From Tropheryma whipplei str. Twist (GTDB taxonomy: Bacteria > Actinomycetota > Actinomycetes > Actinomycetales > Microbacteriaceae), in NCBI RefSeq assembly GCF_000007485.1, contig NC_004572.3, forward strand, positions 682,001 through 746,000: 64,000 bases of DNA, in the 5' to 3' direction. Shown piece after piece: positions 29,903 through 41,300 of the stretch. Numbering within the stretch: position 1 is the stretch's first letter; every line of letters starts with the position of its first letter. Below the pieces are notes generated by a model. That model was given only the letters and a program-made list of their open reading frames with translations, was not told the DNA's origin and did not search any database. The position numbers and the translations under genes were made by a program.

Positions 29903-32100
29903 CTAGAACCATAAAGTTAACAAAGTCAAAGCTAGGGCAAACAACCCTGGCAAAAGCGTTCGCCAATTACCAGTGAAATAATTACGAATAATACCTGACA
30001 AACTTGAATTATTTGAATTAGATCCCGAACCGGATGATGAAGCTGGCTTTTTAACTAATTTACCATAAAGATAAAACGGCAAGAAATAAACACCTCCAAC
30101 AGAAACAGCAGACATAAAAGCTCGGAAAAACTTACCACCCCAGCCAGAAAAACTAGGTAAATGGGCAGATATCTTTCTATACAAGGCCTTAATGCCAACT
30201 TGCCCATATAGAGATGCTGCTGGATAGGCATAGCTTTTCCAGTCATAACATGCATCTGAATTATGTGCTGCAGAGTAAAAAGCATTGTAGGCATCAACCA
30301 GTGTTGTTACTGCGGCAGGTAGGAGGGCGGTGGCAAGACCTGCAAGGATGCCTTGGGTTGTTGTGTGGTGGACTGGGGTGCAAGTGTGAGAGAACCAACT
30401 GTATATGGCTTTGAATGGCTTGGTTATATAGTATTTGACCCTTTGGAAGAATTTCATACTACTTAGCACAAGGGTATATACAGCAGTAACAGTTGTACTA
30501 GTAAGGGTTGTAGCAGAGGAAGTATAGGAAGGTGCAGTTGCAGTAATAGTTACTGTATATGTTCCAGGCACAATACTTGGGGTGATTGTTATATTGCCAT
30601 TGGTTTTATCAAGGGTTACTGGTATCAATATTGATGGTTACGGTGTCTGTTTTTTGACTGGATGTGTCTGTTGGGGTGGTTGGGTTTATTGCGTAACTGG
30701 TTATAAAACCTGTTACAGATAAGCTGACAGGTGTTGTTGTGTATATGGTTATGGTTGTGCCAGATAGAGATGGTGTAGTACTGGTAACAAGAAGGGTATA
30801 TGTTGCACTAACAATTGATGTTTTTGATGCAGTGGCAGTTACTACTACTGTATATATACCTTGGCTAACACCTGTATCTATACTTCCTGTTATGGTTCCA
30901 GAGGAATTAAGGGTTAGTCCTTTAGGTAGACCTGTAGCATTAGTTCCACCAGATGTAACACCTGTAGGTGTAGCTATATAACCGGATAAAGGGGCACCTT
31001 TTGACTTGGGTGTAATAGTTATAGTACTCTGACCTATAGATACACCTGTGGCTTGGTTAGATAGAGATGGTGTAGTACTGGAGCCCAGGATGGAGTTTGA
31101 GAGTCCGCCTGCAACTCCGCTTAGGCCATCGATTATGCTGCCAAAGATGCCTCCTGGGTGATCGTATGGTGGCAGCTCTCTTAGATCTGTGAGAGGTTGT
31201 TGGGTTGTGTGTATCTATTGCATAGGTGATATGGGTGGTTGTGTCTCTGTTTATGGCTATGGCTGTTATGGGAGATGTTGGTAGGGATGAGAGATGTATC
31301 TGTCCGGTGTATCTATCTATGGTTATGTCTTTGTTTGGGTGTGTTAGAGAGAAGGTGTATCTGGAGTTTCTGAGTGATGGTATGTCTGAGAGATATGTGT
31401 TATCTATCTGTTTGTGTATGGGAACAGTTATCTTTGGTTTCTCTGTTACATGTATGTCAAAGAAGAAGATGTTACGGGTTGTTAGGAGAGCTATGAGATT
31501 GGTTGTTGTCTTTGTTATGGAGATTACTTTCTCATCTCCGTATGGGGTTGCTATGTCTGTATGAGGGAAGGTTAGGAAAGATGATGGATCTGCTTTCTTA
31601 TCTGTGTAATAGAGAGATATATGTGTGTTGGTTATATATGGGACATATAGGTATGAGGATGTATCTGTGTATGGGACATATATATGTGTCTGTGGTTGGG
31701 GTAAGAGAGATGGGGTGCAGGACAGGGTTTGTTTTGTACTGCTTGTAACAGGATCTATTAGGAGAGATACATTTGTGTTAGTTGTTACACATACTTCTTG
31801 TGTATTTGTATTACTTACTCTTGTGTATTTGGTATTAGATGAAACAGATGTAGATGAAACAGATGATAGGAGGGATAGAGCAGGAGGTGTCTGTCTGGCA
31901 AAGGCTGTTTCATATTGTAGGGATGATAGGAGGAGAAGGGTTAATAGTAAGGTAAAGGCTTTGGTGAGGTAAGAGAGAGGGTTAGGCGATGTTGGCAATC
32001 CCCCCCCCCTTCTGTTTTGTTTTCTGTTTTGGGGGGTTTGAAACAGCGCACACATGCATCTAGCTACCACCTTAACCATAATTACACCCCTCGCACTCAT
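29903..32100 (-). pseudogene. WiSP family surface protein gene (WiSP2), broken by two frameshifts
   Basis: Reconstructing three minus-strand frames gives one full WiSP of about 725 residues. The first frame (from ATG 32100 or better ATG 32079 with AGGGG ahead) passes through a G10 tract into the signal peptide and constant domain, ending in RSKR. An extra base in CCTCCTGGG (about 31153, where sister modules have CCTCTGGG) shifts it. The second frame is open from there (HPGGIFGSIIDGLSG, two Ig-like units) to TGA at 30611, caused by the 16-bp insert 30612-30627. The third frame runs to the anchor (GLFALALTLLTLWF) at 29903 and a strong terminator. As it stands only a ~347-residue fragment can be made. 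Confidence 0.85.
31997..32038 (-). promoter_or_regulatory. Homopolymer G10 tract and facing C tract at the WiSP2 start
   Basis: The plus strand has ten C at 32000-32009, then about 21 bases and a run of six G. On the coding strand this is C6, spacer, G10, able to form a hairpin next to the constant-domain start. With G10 the upstream ATG (32079) is in frame with the WiSP reading frame. Confidence 0.8.
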
Positions 32101-32261
32101 AACAACCCACGTCTGTAAGATCTATCAGTGTGTGGCAATTCTAGCATATTTTACTGCTTAGTGTGTGATAAATAATGAATGACACTTTAGCGACAAATTT
32201 TGGATGTGACATAAGTTTTGAATAAGAAGCAGGCATTTGCACGCACACGCAGAATATAAAG

Positions 32262-33167
32262 TCATGATATACGAAAAGATTTATTGAGAATAGAACGAAT
32301 CTGTTCATATGCAACAGACATATCCGTTGTGTCGACAATGTGTTGTCCGGAATATCGTCTAAACCACTTGATCTGCTTATTCGCGAGCCTAATAGTCTCC
32401 TGAAGGGTGCTATCCTTTGCATCCGCGCAGCTGATTTCACCCGCCAAATACATAATTGCCTGCTTGTACCCAATTGCCTTAGCGGCTGTTCTGCCAAGGA
32501 CGTATTTCTCCTGCAGCAGTCTTACCTCATCAATCAGGCCATTGTCATAGAATGACTCAACGCGTTTTTGAAGACGGATATCCAAAGTTCCTTTATCACA
32601 AATAAGATTTATGACAATAAAATTATTTGCTCGATTTTGTAACGGAAGAACGGGGTTGGGGGAACGGCCCGTTATATATGCCACTTCAAGGGCCCTGATA
32701 ATCCGCCTTCGGTTGCCCCTGGAAACTGTAAATCCGGGATGGAGCTTTAGCAGCCTGTCATGTAGTACGCCAATGCCGCTCTTATCAGCCTCGTCCTCAA
32801 GTAACTTTCTGACTCTGCCATCTGTTGGAGGAAATTGCAAATTGTGGACTACAGATGAGACATATAAACCCGACCCTCCAACAAGAAACGGAATACTATT
32901 GAGGGCGTGAATGTGCTTAATGCAAGTCTGGGCAGAGAGCTTATAGCGGGCCACACTGGCTTCACTACTTGGGTCAATCACGTCTATCTGATGGTGTGGT
33001 ATGCCTTGTCGGGCGCTGTGAGACAATTTTGCGGTCCCAATATCCATATCACGGTAAAGCTGCATTGAGTCAGCATTCACTATGTGCCCGTTGAAGTCAC
33101 GGGCTGCATCAAGTGATAACAAACTCTTTCCCGTACCGGTTGCGCCTACAAAAGCTACAGCTAACAC
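32262..33167 (-). CDS. miaA: tRNA dimethylallyltransferase MiaA
   Basis: MiaA adds a dimethylallyl group to A37 of UNN-decoding tRNAs, using DMAPP. GATGTGKS (residues 8-15) is the P-loop; NADSMQLYRDMDIGTAK and GGSGLY are family blocks; GNRRRIIRALEV lies mid-protein. The 301-residue length is normal. The GTG start at 33167 follows miaB by 75 bp, so the two enzymes that modify A37 in sequence (MiaA then MiaB) are adjacent and likely co-transcribed. The DMAPP substrate comes from the MEP pathway to which ispE in this window belongs. A 160-bp stretch without features separates its end from WiSP2. Confidence 0.95.
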   Translation of the reverse strand: MLAVAFVGATGTGKSLLSLDAARDFNGHIVNADSMQLYRDMDIGTAKLSHSARQGIPHHQIDVIDPSSEASVARYKLSAQTCIKHIHALNSIPFLVGGSGLYVSSVVHNLQFPPTDGRVRKLLEDEADKSGIGVLHDRLLKLHPGFTVSRGNRRRIIRALEVAYITGRSPNPVLPLQNRANNFIVINLICDKGTLDIRLQKRVESFYDNGLIDEVRLLQEKYVLGRTAAKAIGYKQAIMYLAGEISCADAKDSTLQETIRLANKQIKWFRRYSGQHIVDTTDMSVAYEQIRSILNKSFRIS

Positions 33168-33242
33168 TTATGAAATAGAAAACCAGGAAACAAATCCATA
33201 TAGCGCTGGTAATACCGAATTCACGGTATCGAATAATCTATG

Positions 33243-34655
33243 TTATCGAATTCTTGGCATACCCAACGACACAAGCTGCGCTGATCGCGTGTCGTTCTTC
33301 TGAATCCAGACATCGCCCGCTGGTGTTCTGCGTACCGTAAGCGCATTATCCCCGATCAGGTGGTACGGCGCGGCGTAAATAATTTTTACGGTTGCAAAAT
33401 CGCCCGGGCGCAGTTGGTGTAGGCACGAAAAGTGGACGAGCCTACCACAGGGTGTTCTACCTGTATACCGATTATCCAGCATAGAATCTTTCCTGCCACC
33501 AACAGTAACAAGAAGCTCCACCTCCTTTCCAATCAGCTTCCGATTCTCCTCAAGGGCTATTCTATTTTGCAAGTCCAGTAAACGTTCATACCGTTCTTGG
33601 ACAATATCACCTGGTATTTGGTTAGGCATAGATGCAGCAGGGGTTCCTGGGCGAGGAGAGTACTGAAAGGTAAACGCCGATGCGAAGCGTACCTCGGCTA
33701 CAAGGTTGAGGGTGTCCTGAAAATCCTCTTCTGTTTCGCCCGGGAAGCCAACAATGATATCTGTTGTAATTGCGATATTGGGTATCTTGTTGCGGGCCTC
33801 AGAGATTATTTTCAAGAACTTGCCTGCTCTATACGAACGGCGCATCGCGCGTAAAATGCGATCCGAACCGGATTGAAGAGGCATATGCAATTGCGGCAGA
33901 ACAGCCTGGGTATCGTGCATCGCATCTATAACGTCACTCGTAAAAGCAGCTGGATGCGGGCTTGTAAACTTGAGTCGCTCAAGACCCTCTATAGCTCCAG
34001 CTTTCCTGAGAAGGGATGCAAAAGCGCTCCTATCACCAAATTCAACTCCATATGTATTGACATTCTGTCCAAGCAGGGTAACCTCGAGAACACCTTCAGA
34101 GACTAGAGCACTTATTTCCGCTAGGATGTCACCCGGGCGCCTGTCGCGCTCTTTGCCGCGCAAGCTTGGAACAATACAAAAAGTGCACGTGTTGTTGCAT
34201 CCAACCGAGATAGACACCCATGCTGAATAATTGGATTCACGTCTTACCGGTAAAGAGGATGGGAAAGTCTCAAGAAAATCCTTTATTTCTATTTCTGCAG
34301 TTTTATTGTGTCGCGACCTGCGCAACAGGGCAGGAAGAGAGCCCAAATTGTGGGTTCCGAATACAACATCAACCCACGGGGCTTTTTCAAAAATCTTATG
34401 CCGATCTTTCTGGGCCAAACACCCACCAACTGCTATCTGCCTGATCCGACCGTTATTCTTTTTTTGAAGAAGCTGCCCCAAATTGCCATAAAATCTGTTA
34501 TCAGCATTCTCTCTGACCGCACAGGTATTAAGAACAACAACATCCGCATCGTCACTACCGGATTTTACATAACCCTCATCCTCCAGGACCCCAGCAATAC
34601 GCTCTGAGTCATGGACGTTCATTTGACATCCATACGTTCTAACGGTATAGGTCAA
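33243..34655 (-). CDS. miaB: tRNA-2-methylthio-N6-dimethylallyladenosine synthase MiaB
   Basis: A radical-SAM methylthiotransferase that adds the 2-methylthio group to i6A37. The N-terminal cluster-binding cysteines are in [14 protein letters not shown] and GGCLAQ. The radical-SAM motif is CNNTCTFC (about 153-160). A TRAM domain ends the protein. 470 residues, normal. It lies 14 bp downstream of recA and upstream of miaA, an order common in actinobacteria, where recX often lies between recA and miaB; recX is missing here. Confidence 0.96.
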   Translation of the reverse strand: MTYTVRTYGCQMNVHDSERIAGVLEDEGYVKSGSDDADVVVLNTCAVRENADNRFYGNLGQLLQKKNNGRIRQIAVGGCLAQKDRHKIFEKAPWVDVVFGTHNLGSLPALLRRSRHNKTAEIEIKDFLETFPSSLPVRRESNYSAWVSISVGCNNTCTFCIVPSLRGKERDRRPGDILAEISALVSEGVLEVTLLGQNVNTYGVEFGDRSAFASLLRKAGAIEGLERLKFTSPHPAAFTSDVIDAMHDTQAVLPQLHMPLQSGSDRILRAMRRSYRAGKFLKIISEARNKIPNIAITTDIIVGFPGETEEDFQDTLNLVAEVRFASAFTFQYSPRPGTPAASMPNQIPGDIVQERYERLLDLQNRIALEENRKLIGKEVELLVTVGGRKDSMLDNRYTGRTPCGRLVHFSCLHQLRPGDFATVKIIYAAPYHLIGDNALTVRRTPAGDVWIQKNDTRSAQLVSLGMPRIR

Positions 34656-34669
34656 CGGTTTTGGGATAA

Positions 34670-35983
34670 CTAACCCTTTCTCTTAACACTTTTTCCATTA
34701 CCCGCGGGCTTTTGATTATGTGTAGCATCACTTATCTTAGACGAAACAGTATCAGTCGATACGTCACGATTTACAGATAAGTTTAAAGGGCCCTGGCCAG
34801 CCGGTGTATCGCCACCAGTAGAGTCGCGTGAATTGTTTACAGCACCGGAGGCAGTACCTTTGCCGGCGGACGGGCTACCGGATGTTGTGTGTACGGCGCC
34901 AGTTCCACTCACTTTACGGGAATTTGTGTCAGGACTAGTGCGCACAGCGGCATCATGATCTGGCAAATCACCGAACTCGTTCGACCTGAAACCTAAAAGG
35001 CTGATTATTTTATTCTCGATCTCATCCGCGACGCTCTTATTCTCTAAGAGAAACCGACGAGCATTCTCCTTACCCTGCCCCAACTGATCATCGCCATAGA
35101 CGTACCACGATCCTGATTTTTTAATGATTCCCCTATCAACTGCAAAATCGATCAAGCCGCTTTCTCGGGAAATACCAACCCCGTACAGAACGTCGAACTC
35201 GGCCTGTTTGAAGGGCGGTGCAACTTTGTTTTTCACCACCTTAACGCGCGTACGGTTTCCAACAGCCTCTGTGCCCTGCTTGATGGTTTCGACTCGACGA
35301 ATATCAAGCCTAACTGAAGCATAAAACTTTAGAGCACGGCCGCCGGGAGTTGTTTCTGGACTGCCAAAAAAAACACCAACCTTTTCACGAAGTTGATTGA
35401 TAAATATAGCGGTCGTTCCGGTCTGATTCAGCCCGGATGTTATCTTTCTCAGAGCCTGAGACATGAGCCGTGCCTGGAGGCCAACATGCATATCCCCCAT
35501 ATCACCCTCAAGTTCAGCTCGCGGGACAAGCGCAGCAACGGAATCTATGACAATCAGGTCAATTGCTGTTGAGCGAATTAACATATCCGATATCTCCAAT
35601 GCCTGCTCGCCGCTATCAGGTTGGCTGACAAGAAGCGCATCAATATCAACCCCAAGTTTTTTTGCATACTCCGGATCAAGTGCATGCTCGGCATCTATGA
35701 ACGCAGCAATGCCACCAGCGCGCTGGACACTTGCTATTGCGTGTAGAGTCAAAGTGGTTTTACCGCTTGATTCAGGACCGTATATCTCAACAATCCGGCC
35801 GCGAGGCAGACCTCCAACCCCAAGTGCATAATCAAGTGCAATGGAACCAGTTGGTATAACGTCTATATACGCTTTCTGGGCATCGTTCATGCGCATAACA
35901 GCGCCTTTGCCATATTGGCGATCTATATTTGCTAAAGCAAGCTCTAGCGCGCGCGTGCGATTTATCTGATCGTTAGATGACAC
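34670..35983 (-). CDS. recA: Recombinase RecA with extended C-terminal tail
   Basis: RecA catalyses strand exchange and would be the main enzyme for recombination among the WiSP repeats. Walker A is [21 protein letters not shown] and the [11 protein letters not shown]2 segment follow. The GTG at 35983 (VSSNDQ) is favoured over GTG 36013 because the family core starts here and GGGAGG precedes it by 12 bp. That gives 437 residues, against about 350. The extra ~95 residues are a Ser/Gly/Asp-rich tail ending in KSVKRKG. I saw no convincing LexA box upstream. Confidence 0.95.
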
Positions 35984-36177
35984 CGTTATTCCAAACCTCC
36001 CGTTTCCGTACACAAGAAAAATACATGAATACCGGGTAAAAAACTAGCAAAAACACCATCTTGTGCATAAGTTAACGTCCACAAGGATAACAAAACCTCA
36101 CACCCGGGCGATACGTTGAGGTGAATAATCATAAAAGAGTATTTCACAGAAGGGATTACAATTTTCAGGCATCAAGC

Positions 36178-36783
36178 TTAGTGTTTGAGCCTACAAGCTG
36201 CAACACAATACACAATACCCGTACAGGCAGTTATAAAAACTGCAGCAAAAATAAGTCCGGTCCTCACAAAAGAAAGCCCCGTGGAAATGGGCGGAAAAAA
36301 AATCACCGAATCGCCTAATCCACCAACATAATCGCTGAGTGACGGGTTTGAAGAATACATCTGATCCGGTGCTGCAAAAATCGGCAAGAGGGCAACGGAA
36401 AAAGCAAGTGTCTGCACTACTGTCTTAGCCTTGCCCCACGTGTTTGCAGAAATTACTTTCCTCTTTGCGACAATCAGACGAAAAATGGTTACTGATACTT
36501 CCCGCAAGAAAATAACTACAAATACCCACCACGGTATCTCACCAAGAATGCAAAGCGGGAGAACAACTGAAGCAACAAGAATCTTGTCAGCAATTGGGTC
36601 TAGCAAAGCACCAAATTTGCTGACAGAATTGTATTTACGTGCAATAAATCCATCAAGCCCGTCCGTTAGCATCCCAATAAGGAAGAGGCAAAGTGTGAGC
36701 CAGCGAAAATCCTTATCAAGACATAGAAAAAAAAGCGGAAAAGCAAAAGCAATTCTTGTACAGGTTATAACGTTTGGCAGCAC
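36178..36783 (-). CDS. pgsA: CDP-diacylglycerol--glycerol-3-phosphate 3-phosphatidyltransferase PgsA
   Basis: An integral membrane enzyme of phosphatidylglycerol synthesis, 201 residues. The CDP-alcohol phosphotransferase motif DG-x2-AR-x8-G-x3-D-x3-D is complete in the segment beginning DGLDGFIARKYN and ending LLDPIAD (about 41-66). Four or more hydrophobic helices surround it. GTG start at 36783. In related actinobacteria ftsK, pgsA, cinA, a clgR-type regulator and recA follow one another; here cinA and the regulator are missing and 195 bp of non-coding sequence separates pgsA from recA. Confidence 0.93.
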   Translation of the reverse strand: MLPNVITCTRIAFAFPLFFLCLDKDFRWLTLCLFLIGMLTDGLDGFIARKYNSVSKFGALLDPIADKILVASVVLPLCILGEIPWWVFVVIFLREVSVTIFRLIVAKRKVISANTWGKAKTVVQTLAFSVALLPIFAAPDQMYSSNPSLSDYVGGLGDSVIFFPPISTGLSFVRTGLIFAAVFITACTGIVYCVAACRLKH

Positions 36784-37310
36784 ATGTTGCAGTGTATCAA
36801 AATGCGATTTTTCATGTTCGCGACTGAATGTGTTGCTTTTTGCGGTAGGTGGTCAATAATCAAAAGCCACAACACCGGCAAGAAAGCATTGGCAAGGAAG
36901 GCCATTCAGGGCAGGTGCAGAAGGTGGTTGTGTAGGCTGGTTTGCCTGAGTAGGTTTGGCAGGAGCGTGGGTTGCCTCAGTAGGCTTACCAGGTTTACCA
37001 GGAGCAAGCTTGGTTGCCTGAGTATTTGCAACAGTGGATGAAGGCTTAGCTGCGGCGGGTTTAGCAGGTGCGGGTGGTGCAGGGGCCGCAGTAGGTGCAG
37101 GTGGTTTTGCTGATGGAGCAGCAGGCCTGGCAGGAGCAGGCTTAGAAGGTGCTGCAGGCTTGGCTGCAGCGGGTTTGGGTGCCGATGGTGCAGCAGCCTC
37201 AGTAGGTGCAGGGGCCGCAGGCTTGGCAGGAGCGTAATAAGTCCACAGGTCAAGTTGTAACTCAGCGCATTCAGTAAAACAGGAAATGCAAACAGGAAAT
37301 GCCTTGCACT
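36784..37310 (-). repeat. Pro/Ala/Lys-rich repeat relic between ftsK and pgsA
   Basis: Between about 37237 and 36860 the minus strand has one long open frame encoding PAKPAAPAP-type repeats, ending in a short hydrophobic VVAFDY. There is no ATG, GTG or TTG to start it; the frame extends upstream into the end of ftsK, out of frame with it. Similar sequence occurs at 45020-45371 and 20041-20096. It could be the remains of a wall-spanning or DNA-binding tail. No function can be assigned. Confidence 0.6.
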
Positions 37311-39536
37311 CTAATCGAGTTTAGAGTCACTTACAGAAGCTGATATTCTCGCCAATGTCGAATCAAGATCCTGAGGGGTAACCAAAACTTCCCGGGCCTT
37401 CGAGCCCTGACCCGGACCAACGATTCCCATACTCTCCATAAGGTCCATTAGCCTGCCAGCCTTAGCAAATCCGACTCGAAGCTTTCTTTGCAACATTGAT
37501 GTTGACCCGAGCTGTGAGTTTATAACCAGCTCTGTAGCCTTCAATAACAAAGGCATATCATCACCTATATGCGAGTCTATATTGCCCTGATTCTGCACCT
37601 CAAGCACATAATAGTCGGGGTGAGCCTGCGATTTTACGTATTCAACTACCCTTAAAATCTCATTTTCCGTTACCCAGGATGACTGGATTCTAATAGGCTT
37701 ACCGGCGCTAATTGGTAAAAATAAGCCATCACCCTGACCAACCAGTTTTTCAGCACCCGGACGGTCGAGTATAACTCGCGAATCCACCAAACTTGATACG
37801 GCAAATGCTAAGCGACTCGGGACATTTGCCTTTATAAGGCCTGTTACAACATTTACACTTGGTCTCTGTGTTGCCAAAACAATATGAATTCCACTGGCAC
37901 GCGCAAGCTGGGTAATACGTACTATCGATTCTTCGACATCCTTTGCGGCAACCAGCATAAGGTCGGCCAGCTCATCAACTATTACCAGAAGATACGGATA
38001 AGGCGTTAGCTCTCTCGAGTCGGATGCAATCTTTTTGGCACGCACTGCAAGATTAAAGTCATCTATATGCCTAAAACCGAAACTTGCCAGGTCATCGTAT
38101 CGCCTTTCCATTTCCTTTACAACCCATTGCAAAACCTCAGACGCCTTTTTCGGGTCTGTGACAATCGGAGTTATAAGATGCGGAACACCAGAATAAATCG
38201 CAAGCTCGACGCGTTTTGGATCAATTAATACCAAACGCACTTGACTTGGATGGGCCCGAAGCAGAATGCTCGTGATCATGGAGTTAACAAAACTAGATTT
38301 CCCAGAACCGGTCGCACCGGCAACAAGTAGGTGTGGCATAGTGGTGAGGTTGGTTAGAACAAAACCTCCGCTTGAATCTTTTCCAAGCCCAACCGTCATT
38401 GGATGTGCATCTGGATGAATAGACTGCAAAACAGAACCCAGGGCAACAAGTTCTCTCTTTTTATTAGGTATTTCAATGCCAATTGCACTTTTTCCTGGAA
38501 TAGGGGAAAGAATACTTACCTTGTCTGATGCAACAGCATAGGATATGTTTTTTGTAAGGGCAATAATCCGTTCAACTTTTACACCTTCACCGAGTTCTAA
38601 TTCGTACTGCGTAACTGTCGGGCCCCTCGAAAACCCCGAGAATCGCGCGTTGACGCTAAATTGCCTAAGAACGCCGGATAGTGCCGTAATCACCTTCTCA
38701 TTTTCTGCATCATCATGCTTGGCCGGAGGATAGGAATTGAGGATATCCAAACTCGGAAGCGCATAATCTGAAGATTCACCATGATATTCAGATACGGGTG
38801 AGCCGGTCAATGAGGTTCCGCTCAACACGGTTACTGTTTCATCATGCCTATTGTCGCCTGCGGTATCAGGCATATCCCTGCCAGTTAATTCTTGGTGCTC
38901 ACTCGATGAACTGACTGAGCTATTTGGGGAAGTTTTTACACTGTCGGAATTGAAAAGCCATTTTGCATATCTAAAAATAACTCGCACTATCTTTGATATT
39001 GGTGTTTTGCTAATAACAGACACTGAGAGAACAATAAATATAATGCAGACAGTCTTAGCTAGGTAGCTAGGCAATGTAGTAAGTGGTAAACCTACAAGCC
39101 ACCCAATAATCCCACCCGCGGTAGATAAAATCCGGATTCCAGAAGATGGATAAGGAAATCCAGCAGAAAAATGTAAAAATGCTGCCGAAAAGCTTGAAAA
39201 CATAAATAGACCAATAGATACACGGATATTGTCATGCGTTTTTTGCGGATTACGAAAAAGCCAAATTGAAAACCCGATTAGCAAAATCGGAAGAACGATT
39301 GAAAAGCCGCCAAAAAATGCAGCAACGGTATATTCAGAAACAATGCCAGAAAGCCAGTTACCATACAAAAACCACTGAAAGACAGCACCGACTAAGCCGA
39401 ATAAAAACAGGGCAAAGGGCAACTGATCCCTTCGATCCCTACGGGCAAGTGATTTCTTTGAAAACACTCTGGCACAAGACCCTGCTGCCCCGGCAAGGCC
39501 GCGCCATACTTTCAGATACGACTTCTTTGCACTCAA
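37311..39536 (-). CDS. ftsK: DNA translocase FtsK/SpoIIIE
   Basis: A 741-residue septal DNA pump. About four membrane helices lie at residues 40-175, followed by a Ser-rich linker. The motor has Walker [10 protein letters not shown] (about 398), Walker [12 protein letters not shown] and a [10 protein letters not shown] block. The C-terminal winged-helix gamma domain ([20 protein letters not shown]) that reads polar DNA motifs is present. The TTG start lies inside the TGA stop region of rnj (TTGA), so the two genes are coupled. Length is within the shorter FtsK range. Confidence 0.95.
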
Positions 39537-41170
39537 ACAGTAACAACCAGAGGAACGATAACCGGATGCCTTCGTATCTTACGGCCAGCCCATGAACCAA
39601 CAACACGCCTAACAATCCGTGTGAGATCATGTTCATCCAAAACCCCAGATCCGATTGCGTGTTTCAATTCACTAACTACCTCATTTACAACATCCTCAAA
39701 TACCTCATACCCCTCGGCAAAACCCCTCGTATAAATATGCGGAGTTGAGACAATTTCCCCCGAATCTTTGTTAACGACAACCGTAATCGAAATAAACCCA
39801 TCCTCAGACAGGGCCAATCTGTCCTTAAGTTCCCGATCGGTTACAATATTGTTCCCATCAACATAAACAAGCTCGATGTCAACCTGATCAACAACCCGAG
39901 CACCCGAGTCATCCAGCTGAACAACAGTTCCATTACTTGCCAAAATAACAGAATCAGAAGACATGCCGCTTTTTTCAGCAACCCGTTTATTAGCAACCAA
40001 ATGCCGGCGCTCACCGTGGATTGGCATCGCAAATTTTGGCTTTAGGATGTTATAGCAGTACAGCAGTTCACCCGATGCACAGTGCCCAGAAACATGAACA
40101 AATGCGTTACCCTTGTGTGAAACCTCAGCACCAAGGTCGTAGAGCTTGTCCATCAGTTTATAAACAGATGACTCATTACCCGGAATTAAACTAGATGCAA
40201 ATATAACCCTATCCCCAGGACCGGGAACAATTTGGAAAGTCCCGTCAGCCATACGACTTAGAACGGCAAGAGGTTCGCCCTGGGAGCCCGTGCAGACATA
40301 CACCACACGATCGTACGGTAAAGTCTCGGCGATAGCAGCATCTATCAAAACACCATCCGGAACCTGCAAAAAGCCCAATTGTGCCGCGATTGACATATTG
40401 CGGATCATGGAACGACCTAGCAATGCCACCTGCCTGTTATTGGCAGCGGCGGCATTAAGCACCTGCTGCACCCTGGCGACATGACTTGAAAAGCAGGCAA
40501 CTATCGCGCGACCCTCTGTTTTTGCAATAAGAGAATCCAGAACCGGACCAATATCCCGCTCATAGGGAATATACCCAGCAATATCTGCGTTGGTCGAGTC
40601 GCACATGAATAAATCGACACCTTCGGCGCCAAAGCGAGCAAACGAAGGCAGATCGGTCAATCTGCTATCAAGAGGCCACTGATCAAGTTTAAAGTCCCCA
40701 GTATGAAAAATATTCCCCGCAGAAGTGCGAATAAAAACAGCCATTGCATCCGGAATCGAGTGATTCACAGACACAAACTCAAGGTCAAAGTCACCAACCT
40801 TCAAGCGGTCTAATGGGGCCACACGGCGCAAGTTCGGAGAAAGTCTCTGCTCCTTGCACTTCTCTTCAACAAAAGCCAAAGTAAGAGGTGAGCCGATTAG
40901 CGGGATATCGCTTCTGAGGCGCAACAGGTACGGAACTGCGCCGATATGATCCTCATGCCCATGAGTCAAAACCAGAGCCTCTACCTTATCGAGCCTATCG
41001 CGTATTGGCGCAAAGTCTGGGAGAATAAGATCAACACCCGGTTGTTGGAGATCTGGGAAAAGAACACCACAGTCAACCAGCAAAATACGACCGTCTAATT
41101 CAAAAACAGTCATATTACGACCGACTTCACCTAGTCCACCAAGGGGCATTAACCGCAAAACACTACTCAC
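39533..41170 (-). CDS. rnj: Ribonuclease J
   Basis: A 545-residue beta-CASP metallo-beta-lactamase nuclease (5'-3' exo and endo activity) for mRNA decay and rRNA maturation. The metal motif HGHEDH is at about 74-79, followed by the family FHTGDFKLD and the beta-CASP blocks ([21 protein letters not shown]-type [11 protein letters not shown]). GTG start at 41170. It overlaps ftsK by four bases. In most actinobacteria thyX, dapA and rnj are contiguous; here dapA is absent and 130 bp separate thyX from rnj. Confidence 0.95.
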
Positions 41171-41300
41171 AGAAATTTACTCTCACACTAGACAAACAAA
41201 GAAGAGCCGCTAAGCAAACGGACAGTACGATAATAGCAAAAGCAGGCACCATGACTTAACATGTATGCAAGACAGACAGATGACATCAGACGTAAGGAAT

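Noticed and set aside
37034-37237. Gly/Ala-rich plus-strand frame (GAAGLAGAG type)
   Set aside because: It is the complement of the Pro/Ala/Lys-rich minus-strand frame; biased composition opens both strands. The minus strand is better supported by the similar sequence at 45020.
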